A DNA stretch of 29,029 bases from a virus: positions 1-29,029 of IMG/VR virus record IMGVR_UViG_3300010371_000093; one strand, 5' to 3'. The first letter of the stretch is position 1. Each line of letters starts with the position of its first letter. The notes under the pieces are model-generated. The model was not told where the DNA came from. It did no database searches and saw only the letters and a program-made list of their open reading frames with translations. The position numbers were made by a program, and so were the translations under genes. Of this stretch, positions 21,871-29,029 are shown in pieces.

Positions 21871-22677
21871 TTACATTCTGTAGGCGATTTCGGTGTTGCC
21901 GTTGGCATCCGCCGGTCCCATGAACGTCGCGTTCGGAACAGGGACGTTGGTCGCGGTCACGGTGATGTCGAAGCCGTCGCCGACAACGAAGTCGGTGCTG
22001 CCGTCCGTGATTGTGAGGACAAGCTGCTGGTTCGTGAACGTAACCGCTTGGCCAGATCCGGAATAACCTTGAGAGTCGATCAGGTTGCCGTTCGGATCGT
22101 AAAGGTTCCACAGCGCGATATTCGTGCCAGCGGATTCCACACGGGCCTTGTACACACCGGGTTGCGCTAAAGCTCCAGCCGTAATAGCGCTTGTCACGCC
22201 ATTGCCGGTATTGCCGCCCGACTTCGCCGCTGAAACGCCCGAACCGCTCGCTGCGGCTTCGATACCGCCTTGAACGAGATTGCCTGACGTTGCCGCCGTG
22301 CGGACATAGACCTGTCCACCCTTAACCGGTGCCGTCGAGTTTTGCAGAAGGACGCTGACATAACCCTTTTTGCAAACATCGGCCGGATAAGTGGTGTTCG
22401 GCGTCGAAGTGCCGAGACCGTCCGTGGTGTTGGTGTTGCTGATCGGGAAAGGACGCAGAAGAATGCCGTAAATGGCGCTTCCTGCATCGCCGGCCAGAAC
22501 CTTGCGGGCGTTATGGCTTGTGCCGTCGATCACGACGAACTGGCCGAACGCCGCCGGCGGATTGGTCGCGTCATAGTTCATGGCTTCGACAATCGCGCCT
22601 TCTTTGCGGGACAGATCGCCCGGAATGCCGGAAGGCATACGGTCGAGGAAAGCCACGTCGTTTGTCTGGATTCTCAT
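21871..22677 (-). CDS. Capsid cement/decoration protein, putative
   Basis: 268 aa. GDLSRKEGAIVEAMNYDATN, then GSAIYGILLRPFPISN, GYVSVLLQNSTAPVKGGQVY and VRTAATSGNLVQGGIE are typical of structural cement proteins located between scaffold and capsid genes. About residues 160-250 form an added beta domain (GVYKARVESAGTNIALWNLY). AGGAG precedes the ATG by seven bases. Confidence 0.8.
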   Translation of the reverse strand: MRIQTNDVAFLDRMPSGIPGDLSRKEGAIVEAMNYDATNPPAAFGQFVVIDGTSHNARKVLAGDAGSAIYGILLRPFPISNTNTTDGLGTSTPNTTYPADVCKKGYVSVLLQNSTAPVKGGQVYVRTAATSGNLVQGGIEAAASGSGVSAAKSGGNTGNGVTSAITAGALAQPGVYKARVESAGTNIALWNLYDPNGNLIDSQGYSGSGQAVTFTNQQLVLTITDGSTDFVVGDGFDITVTATNVPVPNATFMGPADANGNTEIAYRM

Positions 22678-22688
22678 ATTTGATCTCC

Positions 22689-23465
22689 TTAGGCTTGTTT
22701 GCGATCTGCCCAGAACTTGGCATTCGCAGCGTTGATGGATGCAGGGGTCACGGTCTTGCCGAAATCGCGCACGGTGAGCTTGTCGCGAGTGCCGCCGGCG
22801 TTGTTCTTCTGCCGGATGAGTTCGGAAGCGCCTGTGAAGATGATCGCGACGGTTGGTGCCGCCATCTTATCGAAGTCGGCGTCTTGGCCAGCCAGGAACG
22901 GCTCGATCACGCTTTTTCCGCTATCGGTGGCATAGGCTGAAGCGAGCACCTTGCGCTGGCATTTGCAGACGGAATCCGCGAATTTCTTCGGATCGGCCTT
23001 GGCGTCGTGCGTCGGAACCTTGAAGCCAGGCGAGAGAAGCTCGGCGCGGGACGCAAGATCCTGCAGAGCGGCCTTGTGCTCGGCATCCTTGGTCTTTTTG
23101 TCGTTGCCTTTGCCTTCTTCCTTTTCCTCTTCTTCGGTCTCTTCTTCTTTTTCATCATAGGAATCGCCGCCATCGACCAGCTTTCTGATCAGTTCTTCGA
23201 GCTTCGCAACGCGCTGCTCAAGACTGTTTTCGCCTTCGTCGCCGGTCTTCTCCTCGCCTTCTTTTTTGCCTTCGTTCTTTGCATTCGGATCGGCCTCGTC
23301 CTCGCCTTTTTCACCGTAGTTATGGACGTGCACCTGAACGCCATTGGCTTCCGTGCCTTCGCCCATCTGGGTCTCGGCATCTTTGACCGCTTCGGCGAGC
23401 GCTTTTTCGTCATTCAACGTCATAGCGGCCCGGATGCGGTCCCACACCGTAACTTTCTTCTTCAT
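22689..23465 (-). CDS. Nested scaffold protein (internal start within protease gene)
   Basis: In-frame ATG at 23465 (MKKKVTVWDRIRAAMTLNDE) follows AGGAG with exactly seven bases between (23473-23477), stronger than the protease's own GTG start. The 258-aa product would be the scaffold domain alone: charged coiled coil, an acidic run, then a folded C-terminus. This copies the lambda C/Nu3 plan, where scaffold is made in excess from an internal start. Inference from sequence; no expression evidence. Confidence 0.7.
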   Translation of the reverse strand: MKKKVTVWDRIRAAMTLNDEKALAEAVKDAETQMGEGTEANGVQVHVHNYGEKGEDEADPNAKNEGKKEGEEKTGDEGENSLEQRVAKLEELIRKLVDGGDSYDEKEEETEEEEKEEGKGNDKKTKDAEHKAALQDLASRAELLSPGFKVPTHDAKADPKKFADSVCKCQRKVLASAYATDSGKSVIEPFLAGQDADFDKMAAPTVAIIFTGASELIRQKNNAGGTRDKLTVRDFGKTVTPASINAANAKFWADRKQA

Positions 23466-24155
23466 AGTTGGACTCCTATCTTGGATTGCGCAGCGCGGGC
23501 CACATCGGCCCCGCTCAACCAGTGCAACGTGGTTTCCCACGATGTCGAATTGCCGCCCGCGACCCGGCTCAACTTGCTCGTATTCCGCTTGGTATCCGCA
23601 GGACACCTCGCGCTTGCCGTCGCGGACGGCCTCAATTGCGTCTTTGTCGTGAATAAGAAGATCGGCAATGATGCAATCGTCATAGATGCCTGTGCCGCGG
23701 CGCACGTTCTGAACATGACCGACGGCAAAGTTTTTGTAATTTTCCGGGTCTACTTGGTCTTCGGGATGGTCGTTCGTAACCGGCTTCCCTTCGAAAGACG
23801 CAAGAGTTTCCGGACGAAAGACTTCCTCAGGATCTCTCTGCACTCGGATAAGACCGTCACGGCCCGGTTCAACCGTCGTTCCGTCGTCCGGGCCATAGAT
23901 CAACTCTCCGGTACGCGCGATTGCTACATCGCGGCACAGTAAAAATCCCTCGTTCGTCAGCGACTGGTTTTTGCTGATCGCGTGCGGCGTATAGAACCGC
24001 ATCGTCTTTCTGGGATGCTCGCCCGGCAGCGCTTCGTCTTCGCCCGCTTTTTTATAGGCAATAGCGGCGGCTTGCGCGCGCGTCTTTCCTGCTCTTATCT
24101 CGACTGCAATATTATGGCCTATCGTCGCGCGCGAGCTTCCTGGCTCAAGGGGCAC
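22689..24155 (-). CDS. Prohead protease (DUF2213) fused to acidic scaffold domain
   Basis: 488 aa from GTG at 24155, with GGAG six bases upstream. Residues about 60-225 are the DUF2213 protease: LASFEGKPVTNDHPEDQVDP, a likely nucleophile Ser185 (REVSCGYQAEY) and His209 (VGNHVALVERGRCG). A short region of unknown role comes first (PLEPGSSRATIGHNIAVEIR). From about 231 onward it is highly charged scaffold-like sequence with acidic runs, then a conserved end. It would cleave scaffold and head proteins during maturation. A strong internal start gives a separate scaffold product. Confidence 0.87.
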   Translation of the reverse strand: MPLEPGSSRATIGHNIAVEIRAGKTRAQAAAIAYKKAGEDEALPGEHPRKTMRFYTPHAISKNQSLTNEGFLLCRDVAIARTGELIYGPDDGTTVEPGRDGLIRVQRDPEEVFRPETLASFEGKPVTNDHPEDQVDPENYKNFAVGHVQNVRRGTGIYDDCIIADLLIHDKDAIEAVRDGKREVSCGYQAEYEQVEPGRGRQFDIVGNHVALVERGRCGPRCAIQDRSPTMKKKVTVWDRIRAAMTLNDEKALAEAVKDAETQMGEGTEANGVQVHVHNYGEKGEDEADPNAKNEGKKEGEEKTGDEGENSLEQRVAKLEELIRKLVDGGDSYDEKEEETEEEEKEEGKGNDKKTKDAEHKAALQDLASRAELLSPGFKVPTHDAKADPKKFADSVCKCQRKVLASAYATDSGKSVIEPFLAGQDADFDKMAAPTVAIIFTGASELIRQKNNAGGTRDKLTVRDFGKTVTPASINAANAKFWADRKQA

Positions 24156-24522
24156 TTGGTGCTCCGGAGGGTTGAGGAGCCGATGCTGCGGCGACGAGAG
24201 GTGCTGGCGGCGGCGCGGCCGTGGGAAGGACGGCCGGTGAGGGCGCTATGGGGGCCTGATCCGTGACCGGCGCCAGCGTTTTCATCGTGTTCGTGATGGT
24301 GTCTTCCTTGTTGCGACTGCCAAGCGACGAACCGAAATAGTAAGTGATAACGCCGGCGAAACCGGTGCCCCCCAGAAGGCCGAGCAGGATGTTGACTAGA
24401 TCGCGGTTCTCCGGCGGCACGCCATGGTTCATCAGGGCGTAGAGCACGAAGAAGAAGCCGACGACAATGATGAGCGCGAGTGCCATCTGGCCCGAGCAGC
24501 GCTGCAGGTTGGGGAAGTTCAT
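24145..24522 (-). CDS. 125-aa two-pass membrane protein (holin-like)
   Basis: Start ATG at 24522 with AGAGG upstream. Two membrane segments: MALALIIVVGFFFVLYALMN at about 13-32, and LVNILLGLLGGTGFAGVITY at 43-62, then YFGSSLGSRNKED and a long proline/alanine-rich cytoplasmic tail. Two-pass topology fits a class II holin or a small phage membrane protein; the YFGSS-GS-KE pattern recurs in such proteins. It lies in the head cluster rather than the lysis region, so the role is unclear. The 3' end overlaps the protease GTG by 11 bases. Confidence 0.72.
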   Translation of the reverse strand: MNFPNLQRCSGQMALALIIVVGFFFVLYALMNHGVPPENRDLVNILLGLLGGTGFAGVITYYFGSSLGSRNKEDTITNTMKTLAPVTDQAPIAPSPAVLPTAAPPPAPLVAAASAPQPSGAPSAP

Positions 24523-24542
24523 TGTATCCTCTTGGGAAAAAA

Positions 24543-25064
24543 TTATTGTAAATCTCCGGACAGTATCCATGTATTTGCAGAAACTTGTCTAAGCTCTGCC
24601 ACGGAATATTGGCCGAACAACCTCAGGGTGGTTGATGAATTGATTGTCACGCCAGGACCTTCTGCGACTGAAAGTTGTCCTATACCAACCTGAGAAATAG
24701 ATATTTTTGCTCCGACTGGAATTGGAGCGCTTGAATTAGGTGGTACCGTCAGAGTGCATGAAGATGAACAATTCATCTGAATAAAATTGGGCGGTGCTGA
24801 TGAGCTTCCTGCATCAGCAGATACAATGACATAATCCCCTATATGAGAAGTTGAATTGAAATAAACAAAGTTAACCCCGGCAAGATCTGCCCAAATATTT
24901 GTTATATCGTTATACGCATTCTGAAAATTTTGACGTATTACAGAGGAATCCAAATCCGAATCTGACGCAGGTACTGTAGGGTCTATAGTTGAGACATTAC
25001 TGGCGTATGCAGAATTAACCAGAAAAAGAAATAGAAAAACGCTATGAAAAATTATTTTCATCAT
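24543..25064 (-). CDS. Secreted protein with signal peptide, 173 aa
   Basis: ATG at 25064 follows AGAGG. Residues 1-20 (MMKIIFHSVFLFLFLVNSAYA) form a strong signal peptide with an AxA cleavage site. The mature start, STIDPTVPASDSDLDSSVIR then NFQNAYNDITNIW, is the same module as in the large beta-helix protein. The rest is beta-rich with one Cys pair (CSSSC) and ends in ELRQVSANTWILSGDLQ, a tail-fibre-like tip motif. Its bases are visibly more AT-rich than the neighbours, which suggests later acquisition. Role unknown; export is unexpected in a head gene cluster. Confidence 0.75.
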   Translation of the reverse strand: MMKIIFHSVFLFLFLVNSAYASNVSTIDPTVPASDSDLDSSVIRQNFQNAYNDITNIWADLAGVNFVYFNSTSHIGDYVIVSADAGSSSAPPNFIQMNCSSSCTLTVPPNSSAPIPVGAKISISQVGIGQLSVAEGPGVTINSSTTLRLFGQYSVAELRQVSANTWILSGDLQ

Positions 25065-25123
25065 ACAAACCTCTTTGAGAGATCCATCATGTTGGATTCG
25101 AGAGCATCGATCAGGCTTGATTA

Positions 25124-25303
25124 TTACTGTACGGATGAAGGATGCATCATCTGATCGATAAGTGCGGGAATGCCTTGCGCGGTTTTTTGCAGATCGGCGC
25201 GGCAATCATTTAACGATTGCTTCAAGTGCTGATTATAAAGAGGCTGGACGATATTGCCCACTACCAGAATAATGATAAGCCAGATGAGCGATGTTTTCGA
25301 CAT
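25124..25303 (-). CDS. 59-aa N-anchored membrane protein
   Basis: ATG at 25303 follows a full AGGAGG four bases upstream, overlapping the end of the beta-helix gene. One membrane segment (LIWLIIILVVGNIVQPLY) then a polar helix, NQHLKQSLNDCRADLQKTA. Topology is like a small i-spanin or an anchor. Too short for family assignment. The 60 bases after it (25065-25123) hold nothing recognisable. Confidence 0.65.
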   Translation of the reverse strand: MSKTSLIWLIIILVVGNIVQPLYNQHLKQSLNDCRADLQKTAQGIPALIDQMMHPSSVQ

Positions 25304-25311
25304 CTAACCTC

Positions 25312-28300
25312 CTAATACGGCGTGCAGCTAAAGCTTACTACATCGCCGCTTACGGTTGTTCCCTGTAAACCAGCAGATGTAGTTGTTGATGCGATCTGCG
25401 ACCATGAAGAGGTGTCGGAAGTAGTGGTAGCGTCTAGAAAATTGCCGCATACGTAGCCATGCGGTGCTGCCAACGCGCTAGAGCCATTTGGAGTAATTAT
25501 TACCGTGCAGGCCCCGGTAGTACCCGAGGTAAAACTGCCTATCGCTCCCGTACCGGTCGGGGCACTCGCAGTACAACCGGAAACCGAGAATGTGTCGGAA
25601 CCATTCTTCTCGGCAATAATGCCAGTTGCCGACCCGAGAATGTTGAACGCTTTCGAGGCTACCCGGAAATCATTCGGGCCGATACGAGCGCCGGAAAGCG
25701 TGGTCGTGGCCGCGAGGCTGAGGGCATATTTTTGAGTACCAGAATTATCATCATATGCCTGGTTGCCAGAAATATATAGATTATCGACAGTAACTTGATT
25801 GGCAAGACAGATGGCCGCCTTTAACGCATCGGTAGCGGTAGTAAACCCATTATTTGCAAAGGTATTATCTTGAATGTTGATGTTGCTTATGACCGCAGTA
25901 TTAGCCGCATTTGGACCGATCATCGCAATCCCGCATTGACCAGCTTCCGTTATAATGTTTCCGGTTATATTCACCCCTGTGAGGGCCGTCCCTGCGGTTG
26001 GTACTTGAAGAGCGATTCCAGCGCCCGCCGTAGTTTTAATTCTGTTCCCGCTAATTACCGTAGTAGCTTTAAAGCCTGTTGATGGGTTAGCTTGCCCATA
26101 ATTGATGAAAACCGCTCTGCTTGTGTTATATAAGCTATTGCCACTTATAACGGTTTCTACTCCCCCTATGGTATTTAGAGTGCCATAATCAACCGCAATG
26201 CCGCTAATAGCGTTACTAGCCGTTGTCGTGTAAATACTTTCATTTCCGTAGCAGACATTACCGACCGCTGTAAAATTTGATCCGCCAGAATTGGCTATGC
26301 AAGCCGGTGTTGTTAATGTGCCACCACCAGTCGAATTGTAGCCAGCGATCACTATATTATCGTTAAATGTTTCGTGCGCCAGCACAGTCGCGGCGGATTG
26401 CGCCTCTACAAACGCTCCGTAGTGAGCCGGGTTTATGATGATGTTGCCAATCACGGAATCAACATCACCGCCGCTGATCGAAAGGGCATCGCCAATCCCA
26501 TTAGAACCAGCTTGGCTATTACCTCCCTTACCACCACCGAAGCGGCCAGCGTTCATAATAATATTGTAATTTTTGAACCCATTAAACGGAAAATCTGTAG
26601 CTAATCCTGTCGCATTCGTGTCATGGATAAAAAGATGATTGATATTAAAATCAGAGGCACAGGATAAATTAACGCCTTTCGAAGAAACGTTATAGCTTGC
26701 TAGCGTTGCGCTTTCGTCATCAATTTCGAAGTAGCTAAGCTCATTATATTTTTGATTAAGGGCTTTTGTCGGCGTGCACGTCGACGCCGTAACGCCGTTT
26801 GATAGCGCCCGGCTGGTAATAGTCGCCGCTGTCTTGTCTGTTGTCGAAATCCATTTCAAGACCGATTTACCAATACCTTGCCCACGAATGCTGACATCCG
26901 TATCGAGAATTATGCCGCTGGCCATAATGCAAAGTCCAAACGGCAGCATGATGGTACCGCCACCAGCGGTATTGGCAGCCGTATCCGCTGCTTGCAAGGC
27001 GGTTGCGTCATTGGTTCCGAACGTCCCGCGTGCGATCCCAGCAATGCTGGTACTCGGGGCAACCGTAAGAACCGCATTGCCGCCGGAGACGCTTGCAATC
27101 GTGGTGTTAAGAACGTTTACAAAGGTAAGCGCGGTGCCGGTATTGGTTGCCGTGGCATTGACATTCATAATAACGGAAGTGCTGCTTCCAAAATCGATGA
27201 CCTTGGCCCCCGCAGGAATGCCGGTGCCTATAATCGATTGACCTAAAACAAGGCCGGTTAAGTTCGGAAGGTTGGCGATAATATTGGAGCCGCTCGTCGT
27301 ATCTCCGGTAGTGGCCTGATTGGTTCCAGCAAAGATGGTGATCATCTTGCCCGTATCATTGTTGGTGAATGAGTAACCCACACTCGATATAGTTGTGCTG
27401 CTAGCGGTCGTTGTGAAGTCCGTGCGGAATTGCCCGTCGCATTTAGCCCCATAGTTGGATACATATAAAGGTGGCTGACCGATGATAGTCTGCAACAGAG
27501 CCTGATTGACGGTTGTGCTGGCCGATAGAGGAGAAATGGCCGTTCCGTTTCCGGCGTAATACCCGAGTTGATTAGGGCCACCAGTGTTGACTGTTCCAGA
27601 ACCGCCGCCGCCAGTCCCATTCGCAGCCGCCGTAATTCTTCCGTTCGAATCAACGGTTAGATTAGTGTTTGTGTAGCTCCCTGGTGTAACCGCGGTTGTC
27701 GGCAGGAGCGCCGAATTAAGCGTGCCGCTTGAGATATTGCTCGCATTTGTCGTGTCGGTTGTCGCTGATGCGGCAAGACCGGAAATATCAGATGCCGCCG
27801 GCTGCGCCTGCGAAACGACGCCTGCTGTCGATATACCCGTCAAAAACTGGTGCAAGACGGGATCAATGCTTTCAACACCGCCCAACGATATAGCTGACGG
27901 ATTCGGCAGATCAGAACCCAACAATGAGCGGCTTGAGATTGTCCCATTGGAGCCAGTAGCGAAAACGACCCCGTTACCAAGACCCGATAACGTCAATCCA
28001 CCGAAAGTCGGCGACGAGGAGGTTCCCAGGCCAATATCGGTGCGTGCCGTAGTGGTGTTCGCCAGAGCCGCCGCTACAGAGCCGGTGCCGGAGGCAATCA
28101 CATCGCCAGTCAAAGATGTAAATCCGCCACCGCCCACACCGGCAACGCCAGCACATATAAATCCTGTATTGTTTGTCCATCCAATTGCGTCTCCCGCTAA
28201 AGGATTGCAGGCAGGAATTGAAATACCAGTGGGAGATCCGCCGGTAACAGAACCCAATAATTGATTAGCGCCAATCGATACTGATCCTGCAATTATCGAA

Positions 28301-28470
28301 TAAATATTCGTGATGTCGTTCCAGGCGCGCTGGAACTGCTGGCGCAGCACGGCGCTGGATAACGCGCTGCCCTGAGCGGGCTGTGATGTGTCGATGGTGG
28401 ACGTGGTTGCATAGGCGTTTGATCCTCGCAGAAGCGCGAGCAGCACCAGTAAAGCTGAAAGCTTCTTCAT
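25312..28470 (-). CDS. Large beta-helix tailspike-like protein with signal peptide
   Basis: 1052 aa from ATG 28470, which has AGGAG eight bases upstream and overlaps the previous stop. Residues 1-22 (MKKLSALLVLLALLRGSNAY...) look like a signal peptide. Residues 25-62 repeat the STID/DITNI module. About 65-335 is tail-fibre-like sequence (YTNTNLTVDSNGRITAAANG). From 336 it is pectate-lyase-type beta-helix: NYGAKCDG, then TNDATALQAADTAAN and GGGTIMLPFG, interrupted by a ~138-residue beta insert (347-484). Such folds often degrade or bind surface polysaccharide. A signal peptide is unexpected for a virion spike, so a cell-surface role is possible. No catalytic residues can be named. Confidence 0.82.
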   Translation of the reverse strand: MKKLSALLVLLALLRGSNAYATTSTIDTSQPAQGSALSSAVLRQQFQRAWNDITNIYSIIAGSVSIGANQLLGSVTGGSPTGISIPACNPLAGDAIGWTNNTGFICAGVAGVGGGGFTSLTGDVIASGTGSVAAALANTTTARTDIGLGTSSSPTFGGLTLSGLGNGVVFATGSNGTISSRSLLGSDLPNPSAISLGGVESIDPVLHQFLTGISTAGVVSQAQPAASDISGLAASATTDTTNASNISSGTLNSALLPTTAVTPGSYTNTNLTVDSNGRITAAANGTGGGGSGTVNTGGPNQLGYYAGNGTAISPLSASTTVNQALLQTIIGQPPLYVSNYGAKCDGQFRTDFTTTASSTTISSVGYSFTNNDTGKMITIFAGTNQATTGDTTSGSNIIANLPNLTGLVLGQSIIGTGIPAGAKVIDFGSSTSVIMNVNATATNTGTALTFVNVLNTTIASVSGGNAVLTVAPSTSIAGIARGTFGTNDATALQAADTAANTAGGGTIMLPFGLCIMASGIILDTDVSIRGQGIGKSVLKWISTTDKTAATITSRALSNGVTASTCTPTKALNQKYNELSYFEIDDESATLASYNVSSKGVNLSCASDFNINHLFIHDTNATGLATDFPFNGFKNYNIIMNAGRFGGGKGGNSQAGSNGIGDALSISGGDVDSVIGNIIINPAHYGAFVEAQSAATVLAHETFNDNIVIAGYNSTGGGTLTTPACIANSGGSNFTAVGNVCYGNESIYTTTASNAISGIAVDYGTLNTIGGVETVISGNSLYNTSRAVFINYGQANPSTGFKATTVISGNRIKTTAGAGIALQVPTAGTALTGVNITGNIITEAGQCGIAMIGPNAANTAVISNINIQDNTFANNGFTTATDALKAAICLANQVTVDNLYISGNQAYDDNSGTQKYALSLAATTTLSGARIGPNDFRVASKAFNILGSATGIIAEKNGSDTFSVSGCTASAPTGTGAIGSFTSGTTGACTVIITPNGSSALAAPHGYVCGNFLDATTTSDTSSWSQIASTTTSAGLQGTTVSGDVVSFSCTPY

Positions 28471-29029
28471 TCCAGCAACTCCTTGGGTATTATGGGTTCC
28501 GCGTAGCAGCGGCAATTGGGTAACGTACCGGCGTGTCCGGTAAGGCCATCGAGTGTTGGCGGGCTTCCCCACCTGACAAACTTTCCCTCCATCTTTCGAT
28601 GGCTTGGTCGAACATCTTGATCGTGAGCGGTGCGCCAGATGTATCCGTCGCTGCCAACAAACTCAGCTCTGGCTTGAGTAAGTACAGAAGAAGTCCGTGA
28701 TACTTCTGTTCGCGCAATAGTCGCTGCACGCGCCGCCGCCACAGCGCCTGATCTTTGGATCTCGCGGGCAATCTCAGAAGCGCGACCTGATTGCTCGGCA
28801 TTCTTGATCACCAGTTCGTGAACGCGCTCCGCCGCAACCGCCGGCATGCTCGTAATGAGCGTTACCTGTTTCTGCATCAATTCCTGAAAGCGCACCCCGA
28901 TAGGTGCTCGCTTGATTTCTTCCCTAATGCCGCGGCTTAGTTCTTCGGTGGCCGTTTTCCATGCCCGCGCGTCGGCCTTGCTGACTTGCTCGACCATCAG
29001 TCGCGCACGGGTCTTAGCCCACGGCTCCA
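28467..29029 (-). CDS. Phage head morphogenesis protein (SPP1 gp7/MuF-like), 5' partial
   Basis: The frame runs off the right edge; the first in-window ATG (28997) is probably internal, since the preceding codons (EPWAKTRARL) read as coding. Visible are TATEELSRGIREEIKRAPIG, ARTEVSRTSSVLTQARAEFV and IWRTAHDQDVRPSHRKMEGK, ending at a GHAGTLPNCRCYAEPIIP block. These are the C-terminal signatures of MuF-like proteins, which act with the portal in head assembly. The stop overlaps the beta-helix ATG. Confidence 0.88.
   Translation of the reverse strand, partial: EPWAKTRARLMVEQVSKADARAWKTATEELSRGIREEIKRAPIGVRFQELMQKQVTLITSMPAVAAERVHELVIKNAEQSGRASEIAREIQRSGAVAAARAATIARTEVSRTSSVLTQARAEFVGSDGYIWRTAHDQDVRPSHRKMEGKFVRWGSPPTLDGLTGHAGTLPNCRCYAEPIIPKELLE

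Noticed and set aside
23007-23942. 311-aa plus-strand frame opposite the protease/scaffold gene
   Set aside because: It is the complement of an acidic Lys/Glu-rich coding region, giving a Phe/Leu-rich artefact; the minus-strand gene has clear DUF2213 motifs and ribosome binding sites.
27722-28264. 180-aa plus-strand frame opposite the beta-helix gene
   Set aside because: Pro/Val-rich complement of a Gly/Thr-rich protein; no ribosome binding site or family resemblance.

Overview
The window is almost wall-to-wall bacteriophage DNA from a temperate phage with a contractile tail (myovirus-like), either a free genome or a prophage. An alphaproteobacterial host is suggested by a GcrA-family regulator (2242-2874) and a winged-helix protein whose DNA-binding domain closely resembles that of CtrA (5574-5999); both families are typical of Alphaproteobacteria and their phages. 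The host genus cannot be named from sequence alone. Terminase, portal and replication genes are not in the window.

Layout, left to right. (1) 1-2028, plus strand: the end of an NTG-repeat protein, a small A1S_2505-like protein, a 44-aa membrane peptide, an excisionase-like protein and an intact tyrosine integrase. (2) 2029-2241, no gene: the 3' half of a tRNA-Arg(CCG), from anticodon stem to CCA, flanked by paired TGGGGGAA repeats and followed by an intrinsic terminator. This is a candidate phage attachment site (attP), since phage-type genes lie on both sides. (3) 2242-5163, plus strand: a GcrA-like regulator with two helix-turn-helix segments, a DNA methyltransferase overlapping it by 4 bp, and six very small genes, three of them encoding membrane peptides. 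(4) 5153-29029, minus strand: the late region, read right to left. From the right edge it runs: MuF-like head morphogenesis protein, a cassette of four exported or membrane proteins, prohead protease with nested scaffold, decoration protein, major capsid, neck proteins, sheath, tube, tail chaperone, tape measure with lysozyme domain, baseplate (Dit-like, plug, hub, spike, wedge, J-like, DUF2612), tail fibre and its partner, and the lysis region (overlapping spanin-like pair, membrane proteins, CtrA-like regulator, M15 endolysin).

How it fits together: integrase, excisionase-like protein and tRNA-derived core form an integration module. The GcrA-like regulator, the methyltransferase and the CtrA-like protein are three components resembling the alphaproteobacterial cell-cycle circuit (GcrA, CcrM, CtrA), so the phage may read or steer host cell-cycle transcription (inference). 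The late genes are tightly packed, with many stop/start overlaps, and look like one transcription unit. A strong minus-strand terminator for it lies not after the endolysin but inside the coding sequence of an opposing small gene (4682-4714). The least expected block is 24145-28470, where two proteins with signal peptides and a shared N-terminal module sit inside the head gene cluster.
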